Assembly: GCA_964030785.1 (NCBI GenBank)
Contig: OZ034967.1
Coordinates: 72,295,613 to 72,359,612, forward strand
DNA: 64,000 nt
From: Siderastrea siderea
Taxonomy: Eukaryota; Cnidaria; Anthozoa; Scleractinia; Rhizangiidae
Reading direction: 5' to 3'
Part shown: one piece after another, positions 21,499 through 30,793 of the stretch
Numbering within the stretch: the first letter of the stretch is position 1
How the letters are laid out: every line of letters begins with the position of its first letter
Position numbers and translations under genes: made by a program
The notes under the pieces: model-generated
Told to the model about the DNA's origin: nothing
Databases searched by the model: none
Seen by the model: the letters and a program-made list of their open reading frames with translations, nothing else

Positions 21499-22370
21499 TC
21501 ATATCAAACTTTCCGGGATCGATCTACAGTCGAATTTCTCACCGTTTATGACCAGAAATCTGCCTACTACTTTAACGTTTTCTATTCCATCATTTCGAGC
21601 TTTCATCATAGCTTTAATTAAGATTTGTCTCTCTTTTTGGATCGCCCGGGCGTAATCCTCCGTTATGTAGGCTTCTTCAAGTTGCTGTATTTGTTTAATC
21701 TTACCTCGTTTGGATCACACGGGCTCCCTGTCTTCACGACTTATAAAACGCACTATAATCGGCCTGTGTCTTCCTTCCAATTTTTTCCCTACTCGATGCA
21801 CAGCATGGTACCGTATTGCAGAGGAATCAATCTCCATTTGCTGAATAATGTTTTGAATAACTGATTTGCAGTCCTCATCCTCTGTTTCCAAAATTTTGTT
21901 GAAGCGAAGGTTTTCTCTTCGTGTTTACTGTTCGAGTCTGATGTTATCCTCTATCTGCTGCTTCAGCTGGGTTTCGAGCTCCGCAATTTTTGCGTTCAAG
22001 GCTTCAGTGACTTCAGGGGTCTTTGAAAACTGCTCGAGCTTCACGATTCTTTCATTCAAGGTGTTGGTGCTCTTTGAAAGATCCTCGGTCACCTTCTTCA
22101 CGTCCTCTTTTACAACTTCGACATCTTCTTGCGTGCTCTCCAGGCTTTTTTCGATATCCTTGATAGTACGTTTAATTCCATCGATTTCGGTCTTAATTGG
22201 AGGCGAAGATTGTCGATATCACTATGGATGTTTGTGAAGCCGTCTGTCACCACTTTGTTTAGAATATCTATGGAGCTCCGTAGAGATTCGCAATTCGAGG
22301 TGGCCATATCTTCTTCATCTACGGAGGAGCTCGATCCTTGTTTCGGACGTTTTTTGTGATTTTTGGCCAT
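21499..22370 (-). pseudogene. LINE ORF1 (L1 ORF1p-like), frameshifted
   Basis: Begins at ATG 22370 with a basic, Ser-rich start (MAKNHKKRPKQGSSSS), then a heptad-rich coiled coil, with frameshifts near 22190 and further on. The C-terminal domain is visible in another frame (AYITEDYARAIQKERQIL, then VVGRFLVINGEKF) and ends at a stop at 21499-21501. ORF1p of L1-type LINEs trimerises through the coiled coil, binds the element's RNA and acts as a chaperone. It is the same family as the intact ORF1 at 42150-43040. Confidence 0.8.
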
Positions 22371-24840
22371 AAGCGTATAAAAAAAACTGCTTCTGTCGCA
22401 AGGAATGCTCTTAAAGTTTTGTTAGCCAGTTTCTTGGTCTGAAAGTGCTGCTGAACTATCTCATTTGGGCGAGAAAAGAAAAACATTTTGTTCGGAGCTT
22501 CAGAACACACGTCCGCGCGCCATTGTGCCCCGTTTGTCACGTACAAACGAGTGATGAGACTAAGTTCAAAGGCGAGTCACGAGACTTTCATCAGACTGTC
22601 ATAAGTTCGTTTTCGGCGCCTTTTATTAGCTTCCGTGGCAGCTGTAGCTGTGGGTTACTCAAAGGGAGAAACTTAACTAAGGAAGCGGGGAATAAGTAAA
22701 TTTATTCGTTGTTTGTAATCTGAAAAATCATAACCGATTTTTGTGTCTGTAAACTGTAAAAGTCTTGCGTGGAGCTATTGCGTGTTAGCCCTCGTATTGG
22801 AGGTGATAATTGTTTTGATTTGCTCATTGTCGTGCTGCTCTTTCGGCTCAAACTTTGCACAAACAATCCCGCTAATTCCACGCAGCCTAACTACAACCCC
22901 CCATCGCCTCTAGCTTTGCGCCTAGCTAGTCGCACGTACCAGCAATGTTTATGCCACCCAGGGAGACATTCTTTTTCCCTGTCGACCTTGTGCCTTAGAC
23001 GGACCTAGTGAACGAGTGGGCATTAATTTTGAAACCTACCAAAAGGTACGAACAATAATTCGTTTTAGTTCGAAATTCACGATTCTGCCCTTTTTATACC
23101 TTCAAGCTATTTACCATCTATTTACCATCATTTACTATGGGACATCCCTGCACAGAAGTCACGTTATTTGTCACCCTCTAAAGTTTGACCCACATAACCT
23201 CAAACATACATATACGCATGCGTAAAAGGATTTGTGTCAATTCTCATCTACCCAAACAACTTAAGCTGAAAAATATTTTCTAGACCGAGCATCATAAATA
23301 TCAGATGGACCCCCGAATTATTTATTAGAACTCGCTTCCACTTACGTGTTAACCAGGTTTGTGCTAACGTTTCCTTTTCTAATGAAGTCTAACACAAGGG
23401 AGGCAGCCATTTTTATTTGATATATAAATACCAAACGGCACGCAACTGAATTCCGGACGCCGTCGTCGTGTAGCTTTACAGGGGGAATTTTCCGTGTGAT
23501 CTATTTTGCATTTTTGGTTCGGCCCAACAACTAGCCTTGCCTAACCCTAACCCTAACCCTAACCCTAACCCTAACCCTCCACCCAACCAACCAACCAACC
23601 AACCTTCCCAGAAACTTGAGGCTCAAAATCTAATTGCGAAATTCGATCAAGGAAATAATCAATACAGCGGACATTTGCTTCTGCTAGAACCTCTGTCGCT
23701 ACTAGCGATATATTTTTTTCTTTGTCATATGACAGTCATCGTGAACGTACATTTTGATTCCACTTTGGGAAGGTAAATGATAAGGTGGTGCAACTCCATC
23801 GAATAACAAGGGCTTTTGAAGCTCGGATGTGTATATACTTGGTTTACATAACTTTTCGGATTCAATGTACTCTACAACATCTTGCGTGAAAACATTTCGG
23901 GCTGGAATTTTTTCGTCGGAGGAAGAGATGTGCTGTTGTCCTCGTAGTTATGTACAACTTTGTTTATGTAGCCAACACTGACTCGTGTAGTTTCGGAAAT
24001 AACTCTTTAAGAAAAACCTTCATGATACAGATCGAGAATTCTCTCTCGATAAATCTGTGCAATGCTCTGTCATTATCATAAAGCCCTTGCTGCCGATTGA
24101 TCCTGAGATTGCACCGACCTAGAATTTCAAAGCATTTATCAGAACAAGAAGACCATTTTTGCTCCTCAAAATTGTATAAATCAGTCAACAAAGCACAAAA
24201 ATGCATCTTTGACAAAAAGTTGGACTTACAAGTGAAATTTGCTGGTGCGTAGGCCATTTCATAAAAAAAACCTCAGTAGTGATCCTCGCGTCTCAGTTGC
24301 CGTTGAAAAACGGATTTTTTTTCGCGCCATGAAATCTACACCTTGTCGTACGCGTGTTTGCTTAAAGGTCGAATTAGATTGTTTTGACACCATTTTCATA
24401 TAGAAGTTGCTGTTTGGAGAGCGTGGAAGAAAAGGCCAATACGGTTTATAGTCTTTGTAACCTCTTTGCGAGGAAAGGCCCTCCCGCCCCTCCAAAAAAA
24501 AAGCAAAAAAAAAAAAAAGTAAAGAAAAACCATTACCGCTCACGGTTCGAGGGTCCGCTCAGTAATTGCCTAGAAGCAATTCGCCTATTAAGCAAATTTT
24601 GGACCAAAAACAAACCATCAAGAGAGAGAACCATCCTAACGTCCCATGGAACCTTTGCGGAGAGAGAGTACAAACAGACGATGAATTCCATTGCTGGAAC
24701 TTGATAACAATTTGTGCCTGTTTGAACTCTGCTTTATTGGTGATTTTGGGCAAAGAATAGATCGCTATTTCGAAAAAGGTAAATGTGGGTTTAACAAGAA
24801 TTTTAGTGCAAACTTCCCCTTTCTCTATCTCTATCGCCCC
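22371..24840. other. non-coding, includes telomere-type repeat
   Basis: The first few hundred bases may be the LINE 5' untranslated region. A (CCCTAA)n tract and a (CCAA)n tract lie at 23537-23605. Nothing else is recognised; open frames are short and compositionally random. Confidence 0.45.
23537..23578 (+). repeat. interstitial telomere-type (CCCTAA)n tract
   Basis: About seven perfect copies of CCCTAA (TTAGGG on the other strand), the common metazoan telomere repeat, followed directly by CCACCC and five copies of CCAA. Unique DNA on both sides shows it is internal, not a chromosome end. Confidence 0.95.
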
Positions 24841-24901
24841 AAAGTTAAGCGTAGTCCTTCTTCCACTCGTCTACACTAAATGGAAACAGTGCAGACTCTT
24901 C

Positions 24902-24935
24902 GCTCTGACAAAGAGCTAACGCGCGAAACGTCAGC
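24902..24935 (+). ncRNA. hammerhead ribozyme-like motif (degenerate), Penelope type
   Basis: The core reads CTGACAA, then a hairpin GAGC-TAAC-GCGC, then GAAA and the self-complementary ACGT with a cleavage-type GTC. GCT before and AGC after could start stem I. The canonical core is CTGANGA, so the A at 24910 and a mismatch in stem II probably make this copy inactive. It resembles the minimal type I hammerheads carried in the terminal repeats of Penelope-like elements. No coding remnant is clear beside it. Confidence 0.6.
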
Positions 24936-24959
24936 TTTTGAATTTGTAAAGTTACGGTG

Positions 24960-26320
24960 AGCAATGAACCTGATCAACTCAGTTGATGAATCCAAAACTT
25001 CATGTTTAACTTCACAACCGACCGAGCATCACAGTTTCTTTAGAAAGCTAGCCACTTTATTCATCTGTCGTATTGATAGGGCAAGTAGCAAAAGATGCTG
25101 TCCTTTAAGGACGTTCGCGCGATAATCTTCTAACACACAGATACTTTTCATACTTTTTCTACAATCAGATAATGAGTTACCTACGTCAGATATGCAAAAA
25201 AAATTGGGAGTCATCGACTTCGTTTTCGAAATAAAGCCCGTGAAAAACTACCCTAATTTTGTCAAAGCGGTCCTCGTAACTCGACATGGCCTCAGTGGTT
25301 GTTACTTGAAAAATATTAAAAATGATTCACTGTCAAGTAAATAATTTGAATTCAGGTGTCATCCTTTCCGTCAAACTCAACCTTTAAGATAGGCTTTTGC
25401 CAACACCGTGCAGCTAAAATAATAGCGGAATTCGATTAAGCATGGGCAGAAAAGTTAAAAAAAAGCAAACTTCCACAACACAGATTTTCTTCAATTTTTC
25501 ATAAAACGTAGAGAATCGATAAAGAAAGTGATCTATCAAAAGAAAACCTGGGTCACCGAAAATTTTAGAGAGTTCAACCCGTGCATAGATGTTAAAATGC
25601 CCACTAGCGCTATGTATCTTAACATTTTTTCAACAGCGCTCGCGCTCGATGCATGACGTTGCATGACATCGCGACGTGAATCGCGTGCGCAGTAAGGATG
25701 CGCAGAAACAATTAGCGTCACGAGTTGCAAAACTTTGGAAAACGAACGAGTGAGCGCATCACGCCAATCGAATGCGATATTATAGATTACAATTATAAAG
25801 AGCCGGAATCAAACAACAAGAGACGTCTGTTGCTAAATTGAGGATGGGTGATTGTTCCAACCATTTAAAAGTGATCTAGAACACCACAAACAAGAGCCTG
25901 CAAAACGCGCACAAATTCAAGGAATATCTGACGTCTACACCTTCATCTACATTTTATTACGTCAGTAAAATCCATATGGATATCACACCAACTGAACAAA
26001 TGTTAAAAATGTTTGAAATTAAATACAATTATAAAATTAAAATAGCCAAAAGCAACAAATACAAAACTAATAGGTCTAATAACGATTAGGTAATTAGGTA
26101 ATTATATAGCTCAGGCTTAAAAGTAAGTTGCATCTTAATCTTATTGAGCCCTCTACGATATTGACAACTGATCCGTAAAGTGTTAGAATGTTTATTGGCA
26201 TAGATTTTACACAGCCGTATGTGCAAGTAGTACTAATGGTATCTTACACTGAAAGGCGATGTGTTTGCAGAAATACAAATGTATGGGGATACACTTTGTG
26301 TAGTTTGTGTATTTTTTTGT
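24960..26320. other. non-coding stretch
   Basis: AT-rich unique sequence up to the AT microsatellite. No gene, no structured repeat. Confidence 0.5.
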
Positions 26321-26321
26321 G

Positions 26322-26324
<3 letters not shown>

Positions 26325-26388
<64 letters not shown>
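26325..26388. repeat. (AT)n microsatellite
   Basis: About 32 uninterrupted AT dinucleotides, directly against the outer end of the Penelope inverted repeat at 26389. The long reading frame through it is an Ile-Tyr artefact. Confidence 0.97.
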
Positions 26389-26393
<5 letters not shown>

Positions 26394-26413
26394 CACTAAA
26401 ATACTGGAAATAA

Positions 26414-26462
26414 GACTTGCCGATATTTCGTCTTTATTAGTAAAAGACTTCGTCAGGGCAAC
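26414..26462 (-). ncRNA. hammerhead ribozyme motif (minimal type I)
   Basis: On the minus strand: stem I GTTGCC, core CTGACGA, stem II AGTCTTT...AAAGAC, GAAA, then TATC with cleavage expected after the C, then GGCAAG closing stem I. Stem III is reduced to the palindrome ATAT, which suggests activity as a dimer, as described for hammerheads of Penelope-like elements. It lies downstream of, and in the same sense as, the GIY-YIG frame. Confidence 0.8.
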
Positions 26463-26715
26463 TGATCAAGCGGCTAGAGCCGTTACAATATATACGCTTA
26501 TAGGTAACGTAAGACGCTCAACAGTAAAAATACGCGAGCCCATGTGGGCGGTTACAACCGTTAAGATATTCGCACCAAATAATATAAACGTCAAACGCTA
26601 AATAGCTAAGCCACGCGCGCTCGCAAGCGCGTGCCCTTCTGTACAACTAAATATACAGCAACTAAAAATACAATAATTTAAAGCATAGGGATTAAAACTC
26701 AATACAGTTAAAATT

Positions 26716-27144
26716 TTAAAACAGATCTCTGCTAGGATTTCTACTACAGAAAAAGGCATCGCTGTTAAGCCCCGAAGGGTAAATTGTCTTCAGACGATAA
26801 GCCCACTGGGCCTCCCTTTCTCTAAGCGATCTTTCATTCGAACCTTTGTCAACTAATTGAATTCTTACATCCTTAAGACCCCTATGATCTGGCTGATTAA
26901 AGTTCTTGTATATGATGTCATCCTTAACCCTATTCTCAGCAGTAAGTTTAACGTGACTATTGAGCCTAGATTTATGGTTGTTGGACCTAATTCTAAATTT
27001 AGTAATAGTGGATCCTACATATTGCATTGCACACCTAGCGCATGATATAAGGTAAATCACATGATCAGAATTACACCCCATATCAAAATTAATTATGTAA
27101 CTCTTGCCAGTAACTCCACTAATAAATCTGGTACCTTCAACAAG
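26716..27144 (-). pseudogene. Penelope-like GIY-YIG endonuclease domain, 5'-truncated
   Basis: An open frame reads from the repeat junction near 27144 (no native start) to the stop at 26716. The GIY-YIG signature is HVIYLISCARCAMQYVGST, followed by the conserved RIRSNNHKSRL and the catalytic-region Glu in SLREREAQWAYRLKT. Penelope-like elements use this nuclease to nick the target during retrotransposition. The RT domain is absent. The sequence is clearly different from the GIY-YIG at 27861-28320, so two Penelope families are present. Confidence 0.85.
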
Positions 27145-27438
27145 ACTTTTTCTGTAGTAGAAATCCTAGGAGGGATCTGTTTTAAAATTTTAATTGTATT
27201 GAGTTTTAATCCCTATGCTTTAAATTATTGTATTTTTAGTTGCTGTATATTTAGTTGTACAGAAGGGCACGCACTTGCGAGCGCGCGTGCCTTAGCTATT
27301 TAGCGTTTGACGTTTATATTATTTGGTGCGAATATCTTAACGGTTGTAACCGCCCACATGGGCTCGCGTATTTTTACTGTTGAGCGTCTTACGTTACCTA
27401 TAAGCGTATATATTGTAACGGCTCTAGCCGTTTGATCA

Positions 27439-27487
27439 GTTGCCCTGACGAAGTCTTTTACTAATAAAGACGAAATATCGGCAAGTC
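27439..27487 (+). ncRNA. hammerhead ribozyme motif, inverted copy
   Basis: The same motif as at 26414-26462 on the opposite strand: CTGACGA at 27445-27451, GAAA at 27472-27475, TATC, stem I TTGCC/GGCAA. All core bases are identical between the two copies. Confidence 0.8.
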
Positions 27488-27632
27488 TTATTCCCAGTAT
27501 TTTTGTGGTTTTGTATGCTTATTTCTTGAGAAAAGATATAGACAAATGATGTTTTTGATGGACTATATACATTAGAAATGTAATGGTCAAGAGGCCAACT
27601 CCAATATACAATGTAGCTAAGTTGGTTTTGTT

Positions 27633-27671
27633 CGCTCAACGTTTCGACCATCACGGTCTTCATCAGGAGCG
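27633..27671 (-). ncRNA. hammerhead ribozyme motif (minimal type I)
   Basis: On the minus strand: CGCTC, core CTGATGA, stem II GACC-GTGAT-GGTC, GAAA, self-complementary ACGT, cleavage-type GTT, then GAGCG pairing with CGCTC. All core positions match the hammerhead consensus. It lies about 190 bases past the GIY-YIG stop of this Penelope-like element. Confidence 0.85.
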
Positions 27672-27860
27672 TTAGAGGTATAAACTGCTTACATCAGCAC
27701 AAACAAAATTCAAATTCGTGTCAACGGTTAACAAACTGTGACGTAACAAGGTCACATGTTAGGGAAAATATGCAGCAACGGTTTAAAAAAATACATACAT
27801 ACCGCAAAAATACACATATTAAGAAAAAAGAAAAAAAATTAAATGCAGAGCTATGGTTAT

Positions 27861-28320
27861 TTATACAACTAAGTTATTAATAGATGGTTTAAGCCTTAAA
27901 ATCCAATATTTTTCTCGCGCTTTCCGAATGTCTTGGTCCTGTTTTCTAACCCTCTCAATAACTGTTAATTTAAGATTTTGTACTCCACAGTTTTTGAAAT
28001 GTCTGACTGAAGGTATGTTTTTTGTTCCTCCTTTAATATCACTGCGATGCTGGGTTCCACTGTGGTGAACCGGGTGTCCTGTTTCGCCTACGTACTGATC
28101 ACTACATTTTACACATTCGATTAAATAAATTACGTTGCTGGTCTTGCATGTGGTGTGTTGTCGTAATGTAATCGTTTCTCCTGTAGTGTTGCTAGTAACT
28201 GTCTGTGTAAACTGTCCGTATGTTTTGCAGCAAGCACATCTGATATCTGTTCTGCAAGGCCAGAATCCCGGGTCAGAGGGTGTAGATGGACTCTGTTGTT
28301 TGTGTTTATGAGTGAATGAA
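27861..28320 (-). pseudogene. Penelope-like GIY-YIG endonuclease domain
   Basis: A frame different from the linker reads HKHKQQSPSTPSDPGFW, then cysteines CRTDIRCACC, the GIY-YIG signature NVIYLIECVKCSDQYVGET, and a conserved Glu in RKAREKYWILRLKPS, to a TAA at 27861-27863. It was translated by hand from the sequence. The domain itself is undamaged. Confidence 0.87.
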
Positions 28321-28779
28321 TGAATGAATTTTCAGGTTTCTGTTGGTTTGAAAAGATCGGCCACAGATTGAACAGGTAGTGTCAGATGGATTTGGCAACC
28401 AATCGCTTCTTTGTTGTGTTGGATGGTCAGAAGGGGAGGTTGTGTTACTGGTGTTTGATGATGGCAGCCTCTTGTGTGCGAGCATTTGTGACAGACTGCG
28501 ACCTCTACGAAATGCAACGAGCGGGGGTTCTTTGAAGATGGCTTGTGTCTTGGGTGATGTGTCAAGTATTTGCTGGTGTTCTTTGAGGATTGTATGCAGG
28601 TTTGGCAGTGCTGGATTATAAGTGACTACGAGTGGTACATGGTCAGAGGAAGAATTTTGCTTGCTCTGGAACGCTTCTTCTCTCGATGTTTTCCTTGCCC
28701 TCATAATGCATTCTTTAATCAATTTGTTCTTGTAACCACGCTCAAGCAGAATGTTGTGTAATTCACGTGCTCTTTTCAC
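28306..28779 (-). pseudogene. Penelope-like linker region with C2H2 zinc finger
   Basis: Continues from the RT after a one-base shift: KRARELHNILLERGYK, then PLVVTYNPALPNLHTILK and PLVAFRRGRSL, blocks typical of the region between RT and nuclease. Near the end is a C2H2 finger, CSICGRSF...HSFIH. The frame stops within an ATTC tetranucleotide repeat (near 28310-28325), just where it should read on into the nuclease. Confidence 0.85.
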
Positions 28780-29264
28780 GTGCGTCGTAGTCTCAGTGCC
28801 AGGCTGTAAGGGATGGAGGTTTTTGTGTGGCGTGGATGAAAGCTGGTCCAGTTAAGGTACTGATGGGTATCGGTAGGTTTGGTGTACAGGTCAGTGCTAA
28901 TTTTGCCGTTACTATTGATTACTTGAACGTCAAGAAAAGGGATACTTGTAGTCGATTTGGTTTGTTCAAACTTGATGTGGGGATCAAAAGAATTACAGAA
29001 GTTAAAGAAGTCAGTAAGTTTTTCTTCACCGTGAGTCCATATAAAGAAGATGTCATCTATGTACCTGAACCACATGAGTGGTTTGTCGGTGGCTCCTTTC
29101 AGAAAATGATCTTCCAGGCGACCCATGTAGAGATTTGCATAGCTAGGTGCCATTTTAGTCCCCATTGCTGTCCCCGTCTGTTGAACAAAGTGTTGGCCTT
29201 GAAAGGTGAGATTGTTGTGAGCAGTATCGAACAGCATCCGCTTACCGATACGTCTCGCGACCAT
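28776..29264 (-). pseudogene. Penelope-like reverse transcriptase, C-terminal half
   Basis: Contains GTAMGTKMAPSYANLYMG (RT motif 4 region), FRYIDDIFFIW with the catalytic YIDD, FLDVQV and LYTKPTDTHQYL, all hallmark blocks of Penelope-like RTs. It copies the element RNA at the target site. The fingers region is missing. The first apparent start is not meaningful because the 5' end is truncated. It ends at a TGA after ALRLRRT, where relatives continue in frame. Confidence 0.92.
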
Positions 29265-29565
29265 CGATATTTTTTTGCATGCCCGCTTTTGATGATATCG
29301 AGAATTAGGTATCGCTACTGCCCATAATCATTTGAAACCCAACTAAAATCCGCGTTCAAAAGAAAAAAAGATACACCATGCTGAGCTATACCGAGAGAAA
29401 AAAAAAATGAAACTCGAATAAGTAGTTACGAAAAGTTCCCTGCAAACACACGAAAAGTAAAGCGCAGTGTTTCCAAAAACCCAACGTCATAAAGTACTTT
29501 CAAACTGGATATTATCAGCAAAAAGGGCCAATATTTCTACTTATTGTATTTGTACTGTGGCACAG

Positions 29566-30753
29566 CTAGTCGTTATTGTTCTTCTTGTCAATGCATATTA
29601 TTTCCACCTGTTTTTCTGTAGCAGCGGTCCTTCCCGAGAAATGATAAGATGATAAGCGGCTTCTGCGCCTGATCTGGTTGAAAATGTTCTTCCTTTCTTT
29701 TAAGCCCTTTATGATTGCCTTGAATGCATCTTTGAACTCTTTGCTTGTGATGTAATACACGAGTGGATTGCACGATGAATTGATGACCACGAACAGTCCA
29801 ATTTGACCAAACAGCAGTTTGTAATAGGGGCTCCTCCAAATGTCTTCTTTGATAAGTAGCGCCACGCGCAAAGCGTTCAGTGGAGACATAGTCACAGCAA
29901 ACAAAATAACCAGAGGTGTTAGAATGCGTTTTGTTTTGTTACTTTTTCTCCAGATTCTCTTTTCTCGTGATCGAGCAGTGTTTGGCATATTCGTTTGGTT
30001 GTGACAATCGCCAACCTCCATAGAATTACGAAATGCGAGACTGTCACGCACTCGCTCCTTGATCTTCACATACGTGAATGCTATGACAGTTAGAGGAAGA
30101 AAATACCAGACGATGATGAGAGCACCTGTATATGTCATGTACATTACATTTTTTCCAGACGTCTGAGGCCAGTTGGGATAGCAGATTTGATTGGTCGCGT
30201 CGTACACATAGATTGGGTACAAAGGAACAGATGAAACCAAAAAGGACGCTAACCACACCACGAAGATGACGAGCATAGTCCTTAATCGAGATCTATCCCA
30301 GAACTGGTAGCGTTTAGCGCCAACAATGTTTCTGTATCTCTCAATGGCAATGGCTGTTATCGACCAAATCGAAGCTCCAAAGAATATTTCCTCTGTGGGT
30401 ATCATGTACAAACAAGCTTGTTCCCCCAGCAACCAGCGGAAAGGGCTGACGTACCTAGCCACCGCTACAGGATAGATGAACAGCAGCACCCCCAAATCTG
30501 CGATGGCCAAACTTAGCAGATAATAGTTCATCGAGGTCTTCCTGAGACGTCCAAGAACCACAAGGCATACTAAGAGGTTCCCAATAACACCCAGGAAGGC
30601 GATTGTTGACCACACTGTGATTTGGAAGACTGTGGCTGCCACTGGTTCGCGAAGGTACTCGGGAAGACCAGGTGCTGTGGATTGTGTGACACTTGCATTC
30701 CTGGTGGTCACTGAAGAGGTCTTGTATGTTCCGTTAGTGTAAACACCCTGCAT
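29566..30753 (-). CDS. class A (rhodopsin-like) G protein-coupled receptor
   Basis: A 395-residue single-exon receptor from ATG 30753. The frame is open upstream but without an ATG, and a splice acceptor lies there. Two N-glycosylation sites (NGT near 7, NAS near 19) precede seven membrane helices. Helix 1 has IGNLLVCLVV, helix 2 LSLAIADLG, helix 3 ends in ERYRNIV (ERY in place of DRY), and helix 7 has NSSCNPLVYYI (NPxxY). Cysteines in GEQACLYM and NQICYPNW fit the usual disulfide. A helix 8 (KEFKDAFKAII) and a basic tail follow. The helix 6 CWxP motif is absent. Such receptors signal through heterotrimeric G proteins at the plasma membrane. The ligand is unknown; a neuropeptide or amine receptor of the expanded cnidarian type is plausible. 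No frame damage is seen. Confidence 0.93.
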   Translation of the reverse strand: MQGVYTNGTYKTSSVTTRNASVTQSTAPGLPEYLREPVAATVFQITVWSTIAFLGVIGNLLVCLVVLGRLRKTSMNYYLLSLAIADLGVLLFIYPVAVARYVSPFRWLLGEQACLYMIPTEEIFFGASIWSITAIAIERYRNIVGAKRYQFWDRSRLRTMLVIFVVWLASFLVSSVPLYPIYVYDATNQICYPNWPQTSGKNVMYMTYTGALIIVWYFLPLTVIAFTYVKIKERVRDSLAFRNSMEVGDCHNQTNMPNTARSREKRIWRKSNKTKRILTPLVILFAVTMSPLNALRVALLIKEDIWRSPYYKLLFGQIGLFVVINSSCNPLVYYITSKEFKDAFKAIIKGLKERKNIFNQIRRRSRLSSYHFSGRTAATEKQVEIICIDKKNNND

Positions 30754-30773
30754 GGCTCTTGTCTGCTGATTTA

Positions 30774-30790
30774 TCTGAAAGAGAAGTGAC
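30774..30790 (-). promoter_or_regulatory. splice acceptor before the GPCR coding exon
   Basis: The minus strand reads CACTTCTCTTTCAG then ATAAATCAG, a strong pyrimidine tract plus CAG, 21 bases before the ATG. It suggests that the GPCR coding exon is preceded by an intron in the 5' untranslated region. Confidence 0.55.
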
Positions 30791-30793
30791 ACT

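Larger units (their letters stand above)
19765..22370 (-). mobile_element. L1-like LINE, 3'-truncated copy A
   Basis: Minus-strand non-LTR retrotransposon with an ORF1 remnant (22370 to 21499) and the endonuclease half of ORF2 (about 21075 to 19765). It ends inside the endonuclease-RT linker, at its junction with the polymerase pseudogene. No reverse transcriptase domain is present. LINEs usually lose the 5' end, so loss of the 3' end implies a later deletion or rearrangement. Confidence 0.85.
26389..27512 (-). mobile_element. Penelope-like element fragment with inverted terminal copies
   Basis: About 360 bp at 26389-26755 are repeated in inverted orientation at 27144-27512, starting from AAAACCAC/GTGGTTTT at the outer ends. 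Between them lies the minus-strand end of a Penelope-like ORF with a GIY-YIG nuclease. The right-hand inverted copy begins with the last dozen codons of the same ORF (FCSRNPRRDLF on the plus strand), so the 5' end is truncated and joined to an inverted copy of the element's own tail. Both copies contain a hammerhead-like motif. Confidence 0.82.
27633..29275 (-). mobile_element. Penelope-like element, 5'-truncated
   Basis: Reads on the minus strand: reverse transcriptase (29264 to 28776), linker with C2H2 finger (28779 to 28306), GIY-YIG nuclease (about 28320 to 27861), a non-coding tail, and a hammerhead motif at 27633-27671. The RT lacks its N-terminal half, so the copy is truncated at about 29270. 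Frame breaks lie at 28778 and at an ATTC repeat near 28315. Confidence 0.9.

Noticed and set aside
21365..22359. Plus-strand ORFs of 76-123 codons
   Set aside because: Antisense to the LINE ORF1 remnant; hydrophobic strings are complements of Lys/Glu-rich coiled-coil codons.
23537..23578. Chromosome end
   Set aside because: The telomere-type tract is only seven units long and flanked by unique sequence on both sides.
26188..26601. 137-codon ORF through the AT repeat
   Set aside because: The middle is an (Ile-Tyr)n artefact and the end is antisense to the Penelope inverted repeat.
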